Shown: positions 13,701 through 28,802, counted from the stretch's first letter. The stretch: 64,000 nucleotides of DNA from Azolla caroliniana (GCA_043228905.1 JBHGNT010000021.1:62001-126000), one strand, 5' to 3'. Numbers and translations: made by a program. Notes: a model not told the origin generated them from the sequence alone.

Positions 13701-14172
13701 TTGTACACAAAAATCCGATATCACACTCGCTAGGTATGACCATTTTAATTTACTCAAGGGCTCCTCTCAACTCACTCCTCAAATTTGCTAATTCCGTCAT
13801 GACTCTCGACCTGAGTTTCAAAATCTTGCTTTTTTAATTCTAGATCATAGCTAGCGTTGTTAGCTTCGATTCGCATGTTTGAACACAAAATTCCGATATC
13901 ACACTCGCTAGGTATGAACATTTTTATTTACTCAAGGGCCCCTCTCAACTCCCTCCTCAAATTTGGTAATTTCGTCATGTCTCTCGACCTTAGTTTCAAA
14001 ATCTTGATTTTTTAATTCCATATCATAGCTAGCGTTGTTAGCTTCGATTCGCATGTTTGTACACAAAAATCCGATATCACACTCGCTATGTATGAACATT
14101 TTAATTTACTCAAGGGCTCCTCTCAACTCACTCCTCAAATTTGGTAATTTCGTCATGTCTCTCGACCTGAGT
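7791..14172 (+). repeat. 19-monomer segmental duplication (offset 3382 bp)
   Basis: 7791-10790 aligns with 11173-14172 (3000 bp each). Line-by-line comparison shows five differences, at 7952, 8216, 8844, 9571 and 9694, so identity is about 99.8%. Rare alleles are shared by both copies: aaaaatctgatatc (8908, 12290), gtcaacatcttg (9012, 12394), gattcacatg (9419, 12801) and ctcaacggcc (9481, 12863). The alignment ends abruptly at both sides, where neighbouring units are of another type. The offset is exactly 19 units, as expected from in-register unequal exchange or copying. Confidence 0.9.
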
Positions 14173-17100
14173 GTCAAAATCTTGATTTTTTAATTCTATA
14201 TCATAGCTAGCGTTGTTAGCTTCGATTCGCATGTTTGAACACAAAAATCCGATATCACACGAGCCAGGTATGAACATTTTAATTTACCTAATAGCTCTTC
14301 TTAACTCCCTCCTCAAATTTGGTAATTTCGTCATGTCTCTCGACCTGAGTTTCATAATCTTGATTTTTTAATTCCATGTCATAGCTAGCGTTGTTAGCTT
14401 CGATTCGCATGTTTGAACACAAAAATCCGATATCACACGAGCTAGGTATGAACATTTTTATTTACTCAAGGGCTCCTCTCAACTCACTCCTCAAATTTGC
14501 TAATTTCGTCATGTCTCTCGACCTGAGTTTCAAAATCTTGATTTTTCAATTCCATATCATAGCTAGCGTTGTTAGCTTCGATTCGCATGTTTGTACACAA
14601 AATTCCGATATCACACTCGCTAGGTATGAACATTTTAATTTACTCAAGGGCTTCTCTCAACTCACTCCTCAAATTTGCTAATTTCGTCATGTCTCTCGAC
14701 CTGAGTTTCAAAATCTTGATTTTTCAATTCCATATGATAGCTAGCGTTGTTAGCTTCGATTCGCATGTTTGTACACAAAATTCCGATATCACACTCGCTA
14801 GGTATGACCATTTTAATTTACTCAAGGGCTCCTCTCAACTCACTCCTCAAATTTGCTAATTCCGTCATGACTCTCGACCTGAGTTTCAAAATCTTGCTTT
14901 TTTAATTCTAGATCATAGCTAGCGTTGTTAGGTTCGATTCGCATGTTTGAACACAAAATTCCGATATCACACTCGCTAGGTATGAACATTTTAATTTACT
15001 CAAGGGCCCCTCTCAACTCCCTCCTCAAATTTGGTAATTTCGTCATGTCTCTCGACCTTAGTTTCAAAATCTTGATTTTTTAATTCCATATCATAGCTAG
15101 CGTTGTTAGCTTCGATTCGCATGTTTGTACACAAAAATCCGATATCACACTCGCTATGTATGAACATTTTAATTTACTCAAGGGCTCCTCTCAACTCACT
15201 CCTCAAATTTGGTAATTTCGTCATGTCTCTCGACCTGAGTGTCAAAATCTTGATTTTTTAATTCCATGTCATAGCTAGCGTTGTTAGCTTCGATTCGCAT
15301 GTTTGTACACAAAAATCCGATATCACACTCGCTAGGTATGACCATTTTAATTTACTCAAGGGCTCTTCTTAACTCCCTCCTCAAATTTGCTAATTTCGTC
15401 ATGTCTCTCGACCTGAGTTTCATAATCTTGATTTTTTAATTCCATGTCATAGCTAGTGTTGTTAGCTTCGATTCGCATGTTTGTACACAAAAATCCGATA
15501 TCACACTCGCTAGGTATGACCATTTTAATATACTCAAGGGCTCCTCTCAACTCACTCCTCAAATTTGCTAATTTCGTCATGTCTCTCGACCTGAGTTTCA
15601 AAATCTTGATTTTTTAATTCCATATCATAGCTAGTGTTGTTGGCTTCGATTCGCATGTTTGAACACAAAAATCCGATATCACACTCGCTAGGTATGACCA
15701 TTTTAATATACTCAAGGGCTCATCTCAACTCACTCCTCAAAGTTGGTAATTTCGTCATGTCTCTCGACCTGAGTTTCAAAATCTTGATTTTTTAAGTCCA
15801 TATCATAGCTAGCGTTGTTAGCTTCGATTCGCATGTTTGAACACAAAAATCCGATATCACACGAGCCAGGTATGAACATTTTAATTCACTCACGCGCTCT
15901 TCCAACCTCACTCCTCAAATTTGGTAATTTCGTCATGTCTCTCGCCTGGAGTTTCAAAATCTTGATTTTGTAATTCCATATCATAGCTAGCGTTGTTAGC
16001 TTCGATTCGCATGTTTGAACACAAAAATCCGATATCACACGAGCTAGGTATGAACATTTTTATTTACTCAAGGGCTCCTCTCAACTCACTCCTCAAATTT
16101 GCTAATTTCGTCATGTCTCTCGACCTGAGTTTCAAAATCTTGATTTTTCAATTCCATATCATAGCTAGCGTTGTTAGCTTCGATTCGCATGTTTGTACAC
16201 AAAATTCCGATATCACACTCGCTAGGTATGAACATTTTAATTTACTCAAGGGCTCCTCTCAACTCACTCCTCAAATTTGCTAATTCCGTCATGACTCTCG
16301 ACCTGAGTTTCAAAATCTTGATTTTTTAATTCCATATCATAGCTAGCGTTGTTGGCTTCGATTCGCATGTTTGAACACAAAAATCCGATATCACACTCGC
16401 TAGGTATGACCATTTTAATATACTCAAGGGCTCATCTCAACTCACTCCTCAAAGTTGGTAATTTCGTCATGTCTCTCGACCTGAGTTTCAAAATCTTGAT
16501 TTTTTAAGTCCATATCATAGCTAGCGTTGTTAGCTTCGATTCGCATGTTTGTACACAAAATTCCGATATCACACTCGCTAGGTATGACCATTTTAATTTA
16601 CTCAAGGGCTCCTCTCAACTCACTCCTCAAATTTGCTAATTTCGTCATGTCTCTCGACCTGAGTTTCAAAATCTTGATTTTTTAATTCCATATCATAGCT
16701 AGCGTTGTTGGCTTCGATTCGCATGTTTGAACACAAAAATCCGATATCACACTCGCTAGGTATGACCATTTTAATATACTCAAGGGCTCATCTCAACTCA
16801 CTCCTCAAAGTTGGTAATTTCGTCATGTCTCTCGACCTGAGTTTCAAAATCTTGATTTTGTAATTCCATATCATAGCTAGCGTTGTTAGCTTCGATTCGC
16901 ATGTTTGAACACAAAAATCCGATATCACACGAGCTAGGTATGAACATTTTTATTTACTCAAGGGCTCCTCTCAACTCACTCCTCAAATTTGCTAATTTCG
17001 TCATGTCTCTCGACCTGAGTTTCAAAATCTTGATTTTTCAATTCCATATCATAGCTAGCGTTGTTAGCTTCGATTCGCATGTTTGTACACAAAATTCCGA

Positions 17101-17522
17101 TATCATACTCGCTAGGTATGAACATTTTAATTTACTCAAGGGCTCCTCTCAACTCACTCCTCAAATTTGGTAATTCCGTCATGACTCTCGACCTGAGTGT
17201 CAAAATCTTGCTTTTTTAATTCTAGATCATAGCTAGCGTTGTTAGCTTCGATTCGCATGTTTGAACACAAAATTCCGATATCACACTCGCTAGGTATGAA
17301 CAGTTTTATTTACTCAAGGGCCCCTCTCAACTCCCTCCTCAAATTTGGTAATTTCGTCATGTCTCTCGACCTTAGTTTCAAAATCTTGATTTTTTAATTC
17401 CATATCATAGCTAGCGTTGTTAGCTTCGATTCGCATGTTTGTACACAAAAATCCGATATCACACTCGCTATGTATGAACATTTTAATTTACTCAAGGGCT
17501 CCTCTCAACTCACTCCTCAAAT
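14173..17522 (+). repeat. Mixed-order monomers with partial 10-mer repeat
   Basis: About 19 units of types A, B, C, D, E, F, G, H and I. Part of it, roughly 16317-17130, recurs 1780 bp (10 units) later at about 18097-18910. That copy shares the combination tgtacacaaaattccg with tatgaccattttaattt, between two type C units. The full 8-mer order seen later is absent. No gene or inserted element is visible. Confidence 0.7.
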
Positions 17523-20500
17523 TTGGTAATTTCGTCATGTCTCTCGACCTGAGTGTCAAAATCTTGATTTTTTAATTCTATATCATAGCCAGCGTTGTTA
17601 GCTTCGATTCGCATGTTTGAACACAAAAATCCGATATCACACGAGCCAGGTATGAACATTTTAATTTACCTAATAGCTCTTCTTAACTCCCTCCTCAAAT
17701 TTGGTAATTTCGTCATGTCTCTCGACCTGAGTTTCATAATCTTGATTTTTTAATTCCATGTCATAGCTAGCGTTGTTAGCTTCGATTCGCATGTTTGAAC
17801 ACAAAAATCCGATATCACACGAGCTAGGTATGAACATTTTTATTTACTCAAGGGCTCCTCTCAACTCACTCCTCAAATTTGGTAATTTCGTCATGTCTCT
17901 CGACCTGAGTTTCATAATCTTGATTTTTTAATTCCATGTCATAGCTAGCGTTGTTAGCTTCGATTCGCATGTTTGTACACAAAAATCCGATATCACACTC
18001 GCTAGGTATGACCATTTTAATTTACTCAAGGGCTCCTCTCAACTCACTCCTCAAATTTGGTAATTTCGTCATGTCTCTCGACCTGAGTTTCAAAATCTTG
18101 ATTTTTTAATTCCATATCATAGCTAGCGTTGTTGGCTTCGATTCGCATGTTTGAACACAAAAATCCGATATCACACTCGCTAGGTATGACCATTTTAATA
18201 TACTCAAGGGCTCATCTCAACTCACTCCTCAAAGTTGGTAATTTCGTCATGTCTCTCGACCTGAGTTTCAAAATCTTGATTTTTTAAGTCCATATCATAG
18301 CTAGCGTTGTTAGCTTCGATTCGCATGTTTGTACACAAAATTCCGATATCACACTCGCTAGGTATGACCATTTTAATTTACTCAAGGGCTCCTCTCAACT
18401 CACTCCTCAAATTTGCTAATTTCGTCATGTCTCTCGACCTGAGTTTCAAAATCTTGATTTTTTAATTCCATATCATAGCTAGCGTTGTTGGCTTCGATTC
18501 GCATGTTTGAACACAAAAATCCGATATCACACTCGCTAGGTATGACCATTTTAATATACTCAAGGGCTCATCTCAACTCACTCCTCAAAGTTGGTAATTT
18601 CGTCATGTCTCTCGACCTGAGTTTCAAAATCTTGATTTTGTAATTCCATATCATAGCTAGCGTTGTTAGCTTCGATTCGCATGTTTGAACACAAAAATCC
18701 GATATCACACGAGCTAGGTATGAACATTTTTATTTACTCAAGGGCTCCTCTCAACTCACTCCTCAAATTTGCTAATTTCGTCATGTCTCTCGACCTGAGT
18801 TTCAAAATCTTGATTTTTCAATTCCATATCATAGCTAGCGTTGTTAGCTTCGATTCGCATGTTTGTACACAAAATTCCGATATCACACTCGCTAGGTATG
18901 AACATTTTAATTTACTCAAGGGCTCCTCTCAACTCACTCCTCAAATTTGCTAATTCCGTCATGACTCTCGACCTGAGTTTCAAAATCTTGATTTTTTAAT
19001 TCCATATCATAGCTAGCGTTGTTGGCTTCGATTCGCATGTTTGAACACAAAAATCCGATATCACACTCGCTAGGTATGACCATTTTAATATACTCAAGGG
19101 CTCATCTCAACTCACTCCTCAAAGTTGGTAATTTCGTCATGTCTCTCGACCTGAGTTTCAAAATCTTGATTTTTTAAGTCCATATCACAGCTAGCGTTGT
19201 TAGCTTCGATTCGCATGGTTGAACACAAAAATCCGATATCACACGAGCCAGGTATGAACATTTTAATTCACTCACGCGCTCTTCCAACCTCACTCCTCAA
19301 ATTTGGTAATTTCGTCATGTCTCTCCCCTGGAGTTTCAAAATCTTGATTTTGTAATTCCATATCATAGCTAGCGTTGTTAGCTTCGATTCGCATGTTTGA
19401 ACACAAAAATCCGATATCACACGAGCTAGGTATGAACATTTTTATTTACTCAAGGGCTCCTCTCAACTCACTCCTCAAATTTGCTAATTTCGTCATGTCT
19501 CTCGACCTGAGTTTCAAAATCTTGATTTTTCAATTCCATATCATAGCTAGCGTTGTTAGCTTCGATTCGCATGTTTGTACACAAAATTCCGATATCACAC
19601 TCGCTAGGTATGAACATTTTAATTTACTCAAGGGCTCCTCTCAACTCACTCCTCAAATTTGGTAATTTCGTCATGTCTCTCGACCTGAGTGTCAAAATCT
19701 TGATTTTTTAATTCTATATCATAGCCAGCGTTGTTAGCTTCGATTCGCATGTTTGAACACAAAAATCCGATATCACACGAGCCAGGTATGAACATTTTAA
19801 TTTACCTAATAGCTCTTGTTAACTCCCTCCTCAAATTTGGTAATCTCGTCATGTCTCTCGACCTGAGTTTCAAAATCTTGATTTTTTAAGTCCATATCAC
19901 AGCTAGCGTTGTTAGCTTCGATTCGCATGTTTGAACACAAAAATCCGATATCACACGAGCCAGGTATGAACATTTTAATTCACTCACGCGCTCTTCCAAC
20001 CTCACTCCTCAAATTTGCTAATTTCGTCATGTCTCTCGACCTGAGTTTCAAAATCTTGATTTTTCAATTCCATATCATAGCTAGCGTTGTTAGCTTCGAT
20101 TCGCATGTTTGTACACAAAATTCCGATATCACACTCGCTAGGTATGAACATTTTAATTTACTCAAGGGCTTCTCTCAACTCACTCCTCAAATTTGCTAAT
20201 TTCGTCATGTCTCTCGACCTGAGTTTCAAAATCTTGATTTTTCAATTCCATATGATAGCTAGCGTTGTTAGCTTCGATTCGCATGTTTGTACACAAAAAT
20301 CCGATATCACACTCGCTAGGTATGACCCTTTTAATTTACTCAAGGGCTCCTCTCAACTCACTCCTCAAATTTGCTAATTCCGTCATGACTCTCGACCTGA
20401 GTTTCAAAATCTTCCTTTTTTAATTCTAGATCATAGCTAGCGTTGTTGGCTTCGATTCGCATGTTTGAACACAAAAATCCGATATCACACTCGCTAGGTA

Positions 20501-23500
20501 TGACCATTTTAATATACTCAAGGGCTCATCTCAACTCACTCCTCAAAGTTGGTAATTTCGTCATGTCTCTCGACCTGAGTTTCAAAATCTTGATTTTTTA
20601 AGTCCATATCACAGCTAGCGTTGTTAGCTTCGATTCGCATGTTTGAACACAAAAATCCGATATCACACGAGCCAGGTATGAACATTTTAATTCACTCACG
20701 CGCTCTTCCAACCTCACTCCTCAAATTTGGTAATTTCGTCATGTCTCTCGCCTGGAGTTTCAAAATCTTGATTTTGTAATTCCATATCATAGCTAGCGTT
20801 GTTAGCTTCGATTCGCATGTTTCAACACAAAAATCCGATATCACACGAGCTAGGTATGAACATTTTTATTTACTCAAGGGCTCCTCTCAACTCACTCCTC
20901 AAATTTGCTAATTTCGTCATGTCTCTCGACCTGAGTTTCAAAATCTTGATTTTTCAATTCCATATCATAGCTAGCGTTGTTAGCTTCGATTCGCATGTTT
21001 GTACACAAAATTCCGATATCACACTCGCTAGGTATGAACATTTTAATTTACTCAAGGGCTTCTCTCAACTCACTCCTCAAATTTGCTAATTTCGTCATGT
21101 CTCTCGACCTGAGTTTCAAAATCTTGATTTTTCAATTCCATATGATAGCTAGCGTTGTTAGCTTCGATTCGCATGTTTGTACACAAAAATCCGATATCAC
21201 ACTCGCTAGGTATGACCCTTTTAATTTACTCAAGGGCTCCTCTCAACTCACTCCTCAAATTTGCTAATTCCGTCATGACTCTCGACCTGAGTTTCAAAAT
21301 CTTCCTTTTTTAATTCTAGATCATAGCTAGCGTTGTTGGCTTCGATTCGCATGTTTGAACACAAAAATCTGATATCACACTCGCTAGGTATGACCATTTT
21401 AATATACTCAAGGGCTCATCTCAACTCACTCCTCAAAGTTGGTAATTTCGTCATGTCTCTCGACCTGAGTTTCAAAATCTTGATTTTTTAAGTCCATATC
21501 ACAGCTAGCGTTGTTAGCTTCGATTCGAATGTTTGAACACAAAAATCCGATATCACACGAGCCAGGTATGAACATTTTAATTCACTCACGCGCTCTTCCA
21601 ACCTCACTCCTCAAATTTGGTAATTTCGTCATGTCTCTCGCCTGGAGTTTCAAAATCTTGATTTTGTAATTCCATATCATAGCTAGCGTTGTTAGCTTCG
21701 ATTCGCATGTTTCAACACAAAAATCCGATATCACACGAGCTAGGTATGAACATTTTTATTTACTCAAGGGCTCCTCTCAACTCACTCCTCAAATTTGGTA
21801 ATTTCGTCATGTCTCTCGACCTGAGTGTCATAATCTTGATTTTTTAATTCCATGTCATAGCTAGCGTTGTTAGCTTCGATTCGCATGTTTGTACACAAAA
21901 ATCCGATATCACACTCGCTAGGTATGACCATTTTAATTTACTCAAGGGCTCCTCTCAACTCACTCCTCAAATTTGGTAATTTCGTCATGTCTCTCGACCT
22001 GAGTTTCAAAATCTTGATTTTTTAATTCCATATCATAGCTAGCGTTGTTGGCTTCGATTCGCATGTTTGAACACAAAAATCCGATATCACACTCGCTAGG
22101 TATGACCATTTTAATATACTCAAGGGCTCATCTCAACTCACTCCTCAAAGTTGGTAATTTCGTCATGTCTCTCGACCTGAGTTTCAAAATCTTGATTTTT
22201 TAAGTCCATATCATAGCTAGCGTTGTTAGCTTCAATTCGCATGTTTGAACACAAAAATCCGATATCACACGAGCCAGGTATGAACATTTTAATTCACTCA
22301 CGCGCTCTTCCAACCTCACTCCTCAAATTTGGTAATTTCGTCATGTCTCTCGCCTGGAGTTTCAAAATCTTGATTTGTAATTCCATATCATAGCTAGCGT
22401 TGTTAGCTTCGATTCGCATGTTTGAACACAAAAATCCGATATCACACGAGCTAGGTATGAACATTTTTATTTACTCAAGGGCTCCTCTCAACTCACTCCT
22501 CAAATTTGCTAATTTCGTCATGTCTCTCGACCTGAGTTTCAAAATCTTGATTTTTCAATTCCATATCATAGCTAGCGTTGTTAGCTTCGATTCGCATGTT
22601 TGTACACAAAATTCCGATATCACACTCGCTAGGTATGAACATTTTAATTTACTCAAGGGCTCCTCTCAACTCACTCCTCAAATTTGCTAATTCCGTCATG
22701 ACTCTCGACCTGAGTTTCAAAATCTTGATTTTTTAATTCCATATCATAGCTAGCGTTGTTGGCTTCGATTCGCATGTTTGAACACAAAAATCCGATATCA
22801 CACTCGCTAGGTATGACCATTTTAATATACTCAAGGGCTCATCTCAACTCACTCCTCAAAGTTGGTAATTTCGTCATGTCTCTCGACCTGAGTGTCAAAA
22901 TCTTGATTTTTTAATTCTATATCATAGCCAGCGTTGTTAGCTTCGATTCGCATGTTTGAACACAAAAATCCGATATCACACGAGCCAGGTATGAACATTT
23001 TAATTTACCTAATAGCTCTTCTTAACTCCCTCCTCAAATTTGGTAATTTCGTCATGTCTCTCGACCTGAGTTTCATAATCTTGATTTTTTAATTCCATGT
23101 CATAGCTAGCGTTGTTAGCTTCGATTCGCATGTTTGAACACAAAAATCCGATATCACACGAGCTAGGTATGAACATTTTTATTTACTCAAGGGCTCCTCT
23201 CAACTCACTCCTCAAATTTGGTAATTTCGTCATGTCTCTCGACCTGAGTTTCATAATCTTGATTTTTTAATTCCATGTCATAGCTAGCGTTGTTAGCTTC
23301 GATTCGCATGTTTGTACACAAAAATCCGATATCACACTCGCTAGGTATGACCATTTTAATTTACTCAAGGGCTCCTCTCAACTCACTCCTCAAATTTGGT
23401 AATTTCGTCATGTCTCTCGACCTGAGTTTCAAAATCTTGATTTTTTAATTCCATATCATAGCTAGCGTTGTTGGCTTCGATTCGCATGTTTGAACACAAA

Positions 23501-25664
23501 AATCCGATATCACACTCGCTAGGTATGACCATTTTAATATACTCAAGGGCTCATCTCAACTCACTCCTAAAAGTTGGTAATTTCGTCATGTCTCTCGACC
23601 TGAGTTTCAAAATCTTGATTTTTTAAGTCCATATCATAGCTAGCGTTGTTAGCTTCGATTCGCATGTTTGTACACAAAATTCCGATATCACACTCGCTAG
23701 GTATGACCATTTTAATTTACTCAAGGGCTCCTCTCAACTCACTCCTCAAATTTGCTAATTTCGTCATGTCTCTCGACCTGAGTTTCAAAATCTTGATTTT
23801 TTAATTCCATATCATAGCTAGCGTTGTTGGCTTCGATTCGCATGTTTGAACACAAAAATCCGATATCACACTCGCTAGGTATGACCATTTTAATATACTC
23901 AAGGGCTCATCTCAACTCACTCCTCAAAGTTGGTAATTTCGTCATGTCTCTCGACCTGAGTTTCAAAATCTTGATTTTGTAATTCCATATCATAGCTAGC
24001 GTTGTTAGCTTCGATTCGCATGTTTGAACACAAAAATCCGATATCACACGAGCTAGGTATGAACATTTTTATTTACTCAAGGGCTCCTCTCAACTCACTC
24101 CTCAAATTTGCTAATTTCGTCATGTCTCTCGACCTGAGTTTCAAAATCTTGATTTTTCAATTCCATATCATAGCTAGCGTTGTTAGCTTCGATTCGCATG
24201 TTTGTACACAAAATTCCGATATCACACTCGCTAGGTATGAACATTTTAATTTACTCAAGGGCTCCTCTCAACTCACTCCTCAAATTTGCTAATTCCGTCA
24301 TGACTCTCGACCTGAGTTTCAAAATCTTGATTTTTTAATTCCATATCATAGCTAGCGTTGTTGGCTTCGATTCGCATGTTTGAACACAAAAATCCGATAT
24401 CACACTCGCTAGGTATGACCATTTTAATATACTCAAGGGCTCATCTCAACTCACTCCTCAAAGTTGGTAATTTCGTCATGTCTCTCGACCTGAGTTTCAA
24501 AATCTTGATTTTTTAAGTCCATATCACAGCTAGCGTTGTTAGCTTCGATTCGCATGGTTGAACACAAAAATCCGATATCACACGAGCCAGGTATGAACAT
24601 TTTAATTCACTCACGCGCTCTTCCAACCTCACTCCTCAAATTTGGTAATTTCGTCATGTCTCTCCCCTGGAGTTTCAAAATCTTGATTTTGTAATTCCAT
24701 ATCATAGCTAGCGTTGTTAGCTTCGATTCGCATGTTTGAACACAAAAATCCGATATCACACGAGCTAGGTATGAACATTTTTATTTACTCAAGGGCTCCT
24801 CTCAACTCACTCCTCAAATTTGCTAATTTCGTCATGTCTCTCGACCTGAGTTTCAAAATCTTGATTTTTCAATTCCATATCATAGCTAGCGTTGTTAGCT
24901 TCGATTCGCATGTTTGTACACAAAATTCCGATATCACACTCGCTAGGTATGAACATTTTAATTTACTCAAGGGCTCCTCTCAACTCACTCCTCAAATTTG
25001 GTAATTTCGTCATGTCTCTCGACCTGAGTGTCAAAATCTTGATTTTTTAATTCTATATCATAGCCAGCGTTGTTAGCTTCGATTCGCATGTTTGAACACA
25101 AAAATCCGATATCACACGAGCCAGGTATGAACATTTTAATTTACCTAATAGCTCTTGTTAACTCCCTCCTCAAATTTGGTAATCTCGTCATGTCTCTCGA
25201 CCTGAGTTTCAAAATCTTGATTTTTTAAGTCCATATCACAGCTAGCGTTGTTAGCTTCGATTCGCATGTTTGAACACAAAAATCCGATATCACACGAGCC
25301 AGGTATGAACATTTTAATTCACTCACGCGCTCTTCCAACCTCACTCCTCAAATTTGCTAATTTCGTCATGTCTCTCGACCTGAGTTTCAAAATCTTGATT
25401 TTTCAATTCCATATCATAGCTAGCGTTGTTAGCTTCGATTCGCATGTTTGTACACAAAATTCCGATATCACACTCGCTAGGTATGAACATTTTAATTTAC
25501 TCAAGGGCTTCTCTCAACTCACTCCTCAAATTTGCTAATTTCGTCATGTCTCTCGACCTGAGTTTCAAAATCTTGATTTTTCAATTCCATATGATAGCTA
25601 GCGTTGTTAGCTTCGATTCGCATGTTTGTACACAAAAATCCGATATCACACTCGCTAGGTATGA
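17523..25664 (+). repeat. 30-monomer duplication (offset 5339 bp)
   Basis: 17523-20325 aligns with 22862-25664 (2803 bp). The offset is 30 units less 1 bp; the missing base is one T in the gatttgtaattcc run near 22372, which lies between the two copies. Both copies carry the rare alleles cgcatggttgaac (19216, 24555), ctctcccctgg (19322, 24661), ctcttgttaactcc (near 19813, 25152) and taatctcgtc (near 19842, 25181). One difference noted is cctaaaagttgg near 23569 for cctcaaagttgg. Very similar and therefore recent. Confidence 0.87.
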
Positions 25665-28600
25665 ACATTTTAATTTACTCAAGGGCTCCTCTCAACTCAC
25701 TCCTCAAATTTGGTAATTTCGTCATGTCTCTCGACCTGAGTTTCAAAATCTTGATTTTTTAATTCCATATCATAGCTAGCGTTGTTGGCTTCGATTCGCA
25801 TGTTTGAACACAAAAATCCGATATCACACTCGCTAGGTATGACCATTTTAATATACTCAAGGGCTCATCTCAACTCACTCCTCAAAGTTGGTAATTTCGT
25901 CATGTCTCTCGACCTGAGTTTCAAAATCTTGATTTTTTAAGTCCATATCATAGCTAGCGTTGTTAGCTTCAATTCGCATGTTTGAACACAAAAATCCGAT
26001 ATCACACGAGCCAGGTATGAACATTTTAATTCACTCACGCGCTCTTCCAACCTCACTCCTCAAATTTGGTAATTTCGTCATGTCTCTCGCCTGGAGTTTC
26101 AAAATCTTGATTTTGTAATTCCATATCATAGCTAGCGTTGTTAGCTTCGATTCGCATGTTTGAACACAAAAATCCGATATCACACGAGCTAGGTATGAAC
26201 ATTTTTATTTACTCAAGGGCTCCTCTCAACTCACTCCTCAAATTTGCTAATTTCGTCATGTCTCTCGACCTGAGTTTCAAAATCTTGATTTTTCAATTCC
26301 ATATCATAGCTAGCGTTGTTAGCTTCGATTCGCATGTTTGTACACAAAATTCCGATATCACACTCGCTAGGTATGAACATTTTAATTTACTCAAGGGCTC
26401 CTCTCAACTCACTCCTCAAATTTGCTAATTCCGTCATGACTCTCGACCTGAGTTTCAAAATCTTGATTTTTTAATTCCATATCATAGCTAGCGTTGTTGG
26501 CTTCGATTCGCATGTTTGAACACAAAAATCCGATATCACACTCGCTAGGTATGACCATTTTAATATACTCAAGGGCTCATCTCAACTCACTCCTCAAAGT
26601 TGGTAATTTCGTCATGTCTCTCGACCTGAGTGTCAAAATCTTGATTTTTTAATTCTATATCATAGCCAGCGTTGTTAGCTTCGATTCGCATGTTTGAACA
26701 CAAAAATCCGATATCACACGAGCCAGGTATGAACATTTTAATTTACCTAATAGCTCTTCTTAACTCCCTCCTCAAATTTGGTAATTTCGTCATGTCTCTC
26801 GACCTGAGTTTCATAATCTTGATTTTTTAATTCCATGTCATAGCTAGCGTTGTTAGCTTCGATTCGCATGTTTGAACACAAAAATCCGATATCACACGAG
26901 CTAGGTATGAACATTTTTATTTACTCAAGGGCTCCTCTCAACTCACTCCTCAAATTTGGTAATTTCGTCATGTCTCTCGACCTGAGTTTCATAATCTTGA
27001 TTTTTTAATTCCATGTCATAGCTAGCGTTGTTAGCTTCGATTCGCATGTTTGTACACAAAAATCCGATATCACACTCGCTAGGTATGACCATTTTAATTT
27101 ACTCAAGGGCTCATCTCAACTCACTCCTCAAAGTTGGTAATTTCGTCATGTCTCTCGACCTGAGTTTCAAAATCTTGATTTTTTAATTCCATATCATAGC
27201 TAGCGTTGTTGGCTTCGATTCGCATGTTTGAACACAAAAATCCGATATCACACTCGCTAGGTATGACCATTTTAATATACTCAAGGGCTCATCTCAACTC
27301 ACTCCTCAAAGTTGGTAATTTCGTCATGTCTCTCGACCTGAGTTTCAAAATCTTGATTTTTTAAGTCCATATCATAGCTAGCGTTGTTAGCTTCGATTCG
27401 CATGTTTGTACACAAAATTCCGATATCACACTCGCTAGGTATGACCATTTTAATTTACTCAAGGGCTCCTCTCAACTCACTCCTCAAATTTGCTAATTTC
27501 GTCATGTCTCTCGACCTGAGTTTCAAAATCTTGATTTTTTAATTCCATATCATAGCTAGCGTTGTTGGCTTCGATTCGCATGTTTGAACACAAAAATCCG
27601 ATATCACACTCGCTAGGTATGACCATTTTAATATACTCAAGGGCTCATCTCAACTCACTCCTCAAAGTTGGTAATTTCGTCATGTCTCTCGACCTGAGTT
27701 TCAAAATCTTGATTTTGTAATTCCATATCATAGCTAGCGTTGTTAGCTTCGATTCGCATGTTTGAACACAAAAATCCGATATCACACGAGCTAGGTATGA
27801 ACATTTTTATTTACTCAAGGGCTCCTCTCAACTCACTCCTCAAATTTGCTAATTTCGTCATGTCTCTCGACCTGAGTTTCAAAATCTTGATTTTTCAATT
27901 CCATATCATAGCTAGCGTTGTTAGCTTCGATTCGCATGTTTGTACACAAAATTCCGATATCACACTCGCTAGGTATGAACATTTTAATTTACTCAAGGGC
28001 TCCTCTCAACTCACTCCTCAAATTTGCTAATTCCGTCATGACTCTCGACCTGAGTTTCAAAATCTTGATTTTTTAATTCCATATCATAGCTAGCGTTGTT
28101 GGCTTCGATTCGCATGTTTGAACACAAAAATCCGATATCACACTCGCTAGGTATGACCATTTTAATATACTCAAGGGCTCATCTCAACTCACTCCTCAAA
28201 GTTGGTAATTTCGTCATGTCTCTCGACCTGAGTTTCAAAATCTTGATTTTTTAAGTCCATATCACAGCTAGCGTTGTTAGCTTCGATTCGCATGTTTGAA
28301 CACAAAAATCCGATATCACACGAGCCAGGTATGAACATTTTAATTCACTCACGCGCTCTTCCAACCTCACTCCTCAAATTTGGTAATTTCGTCATGTCTC
28401 TCGCCTGGAGTTTCAAAATCTTGATTTTGTAATTCCATATCATAGCTAGCGTTGTTAGCTTCGATTCGCATGTTTGAACACAAAAATCCGATATCACACG
28501 AGCTAGGTATGAACATTTTTATTTACTCAAGGGCTCCTCTCAACTCACTCCTCAAATTTGCTAATTTCGTCATGTCTCTCGACCTGAGTTTCAAAATCTT

Positions 28601-28802
28601 GATTTTTCAATTCCATATCATAGCTAGCGTTGTTAGCTTCGATTCGCATGTTTGTACACAAAATTCCGATATCACACTCGCTAGGTATGAACATTTTAAT
28701 TTACTCAAGGGCTCCTCTCAACTCACTCCTCAAATTTGGTAATTTCGTCATGTCTCTCGACCTGAGTGTCAAAATCTTGATTTTTTAATTCTATATCATA
28801 GC
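21929..28802 (+). repeat. 21-monomer duplication (offset 3738 bp)
   Basis: 21929-25064 aligns with 25666-28802. The offset is 3737 bp before the single-base loss near 22372 and 3738 bp (21 units) after it. Shared features include the type B, G and C order and tatcatagccagcg. The right copy lacks the cgcatggttg and ctctcccctgg alleles of the left. At about 27090-27140 it carries gggctcatctc with caaagttgg where the left has gggctcctctc with caaatttgg, which looks like local conversion. The left end of the right copy abuts the end of the 30-mer duplication. Confidence 0.82.
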
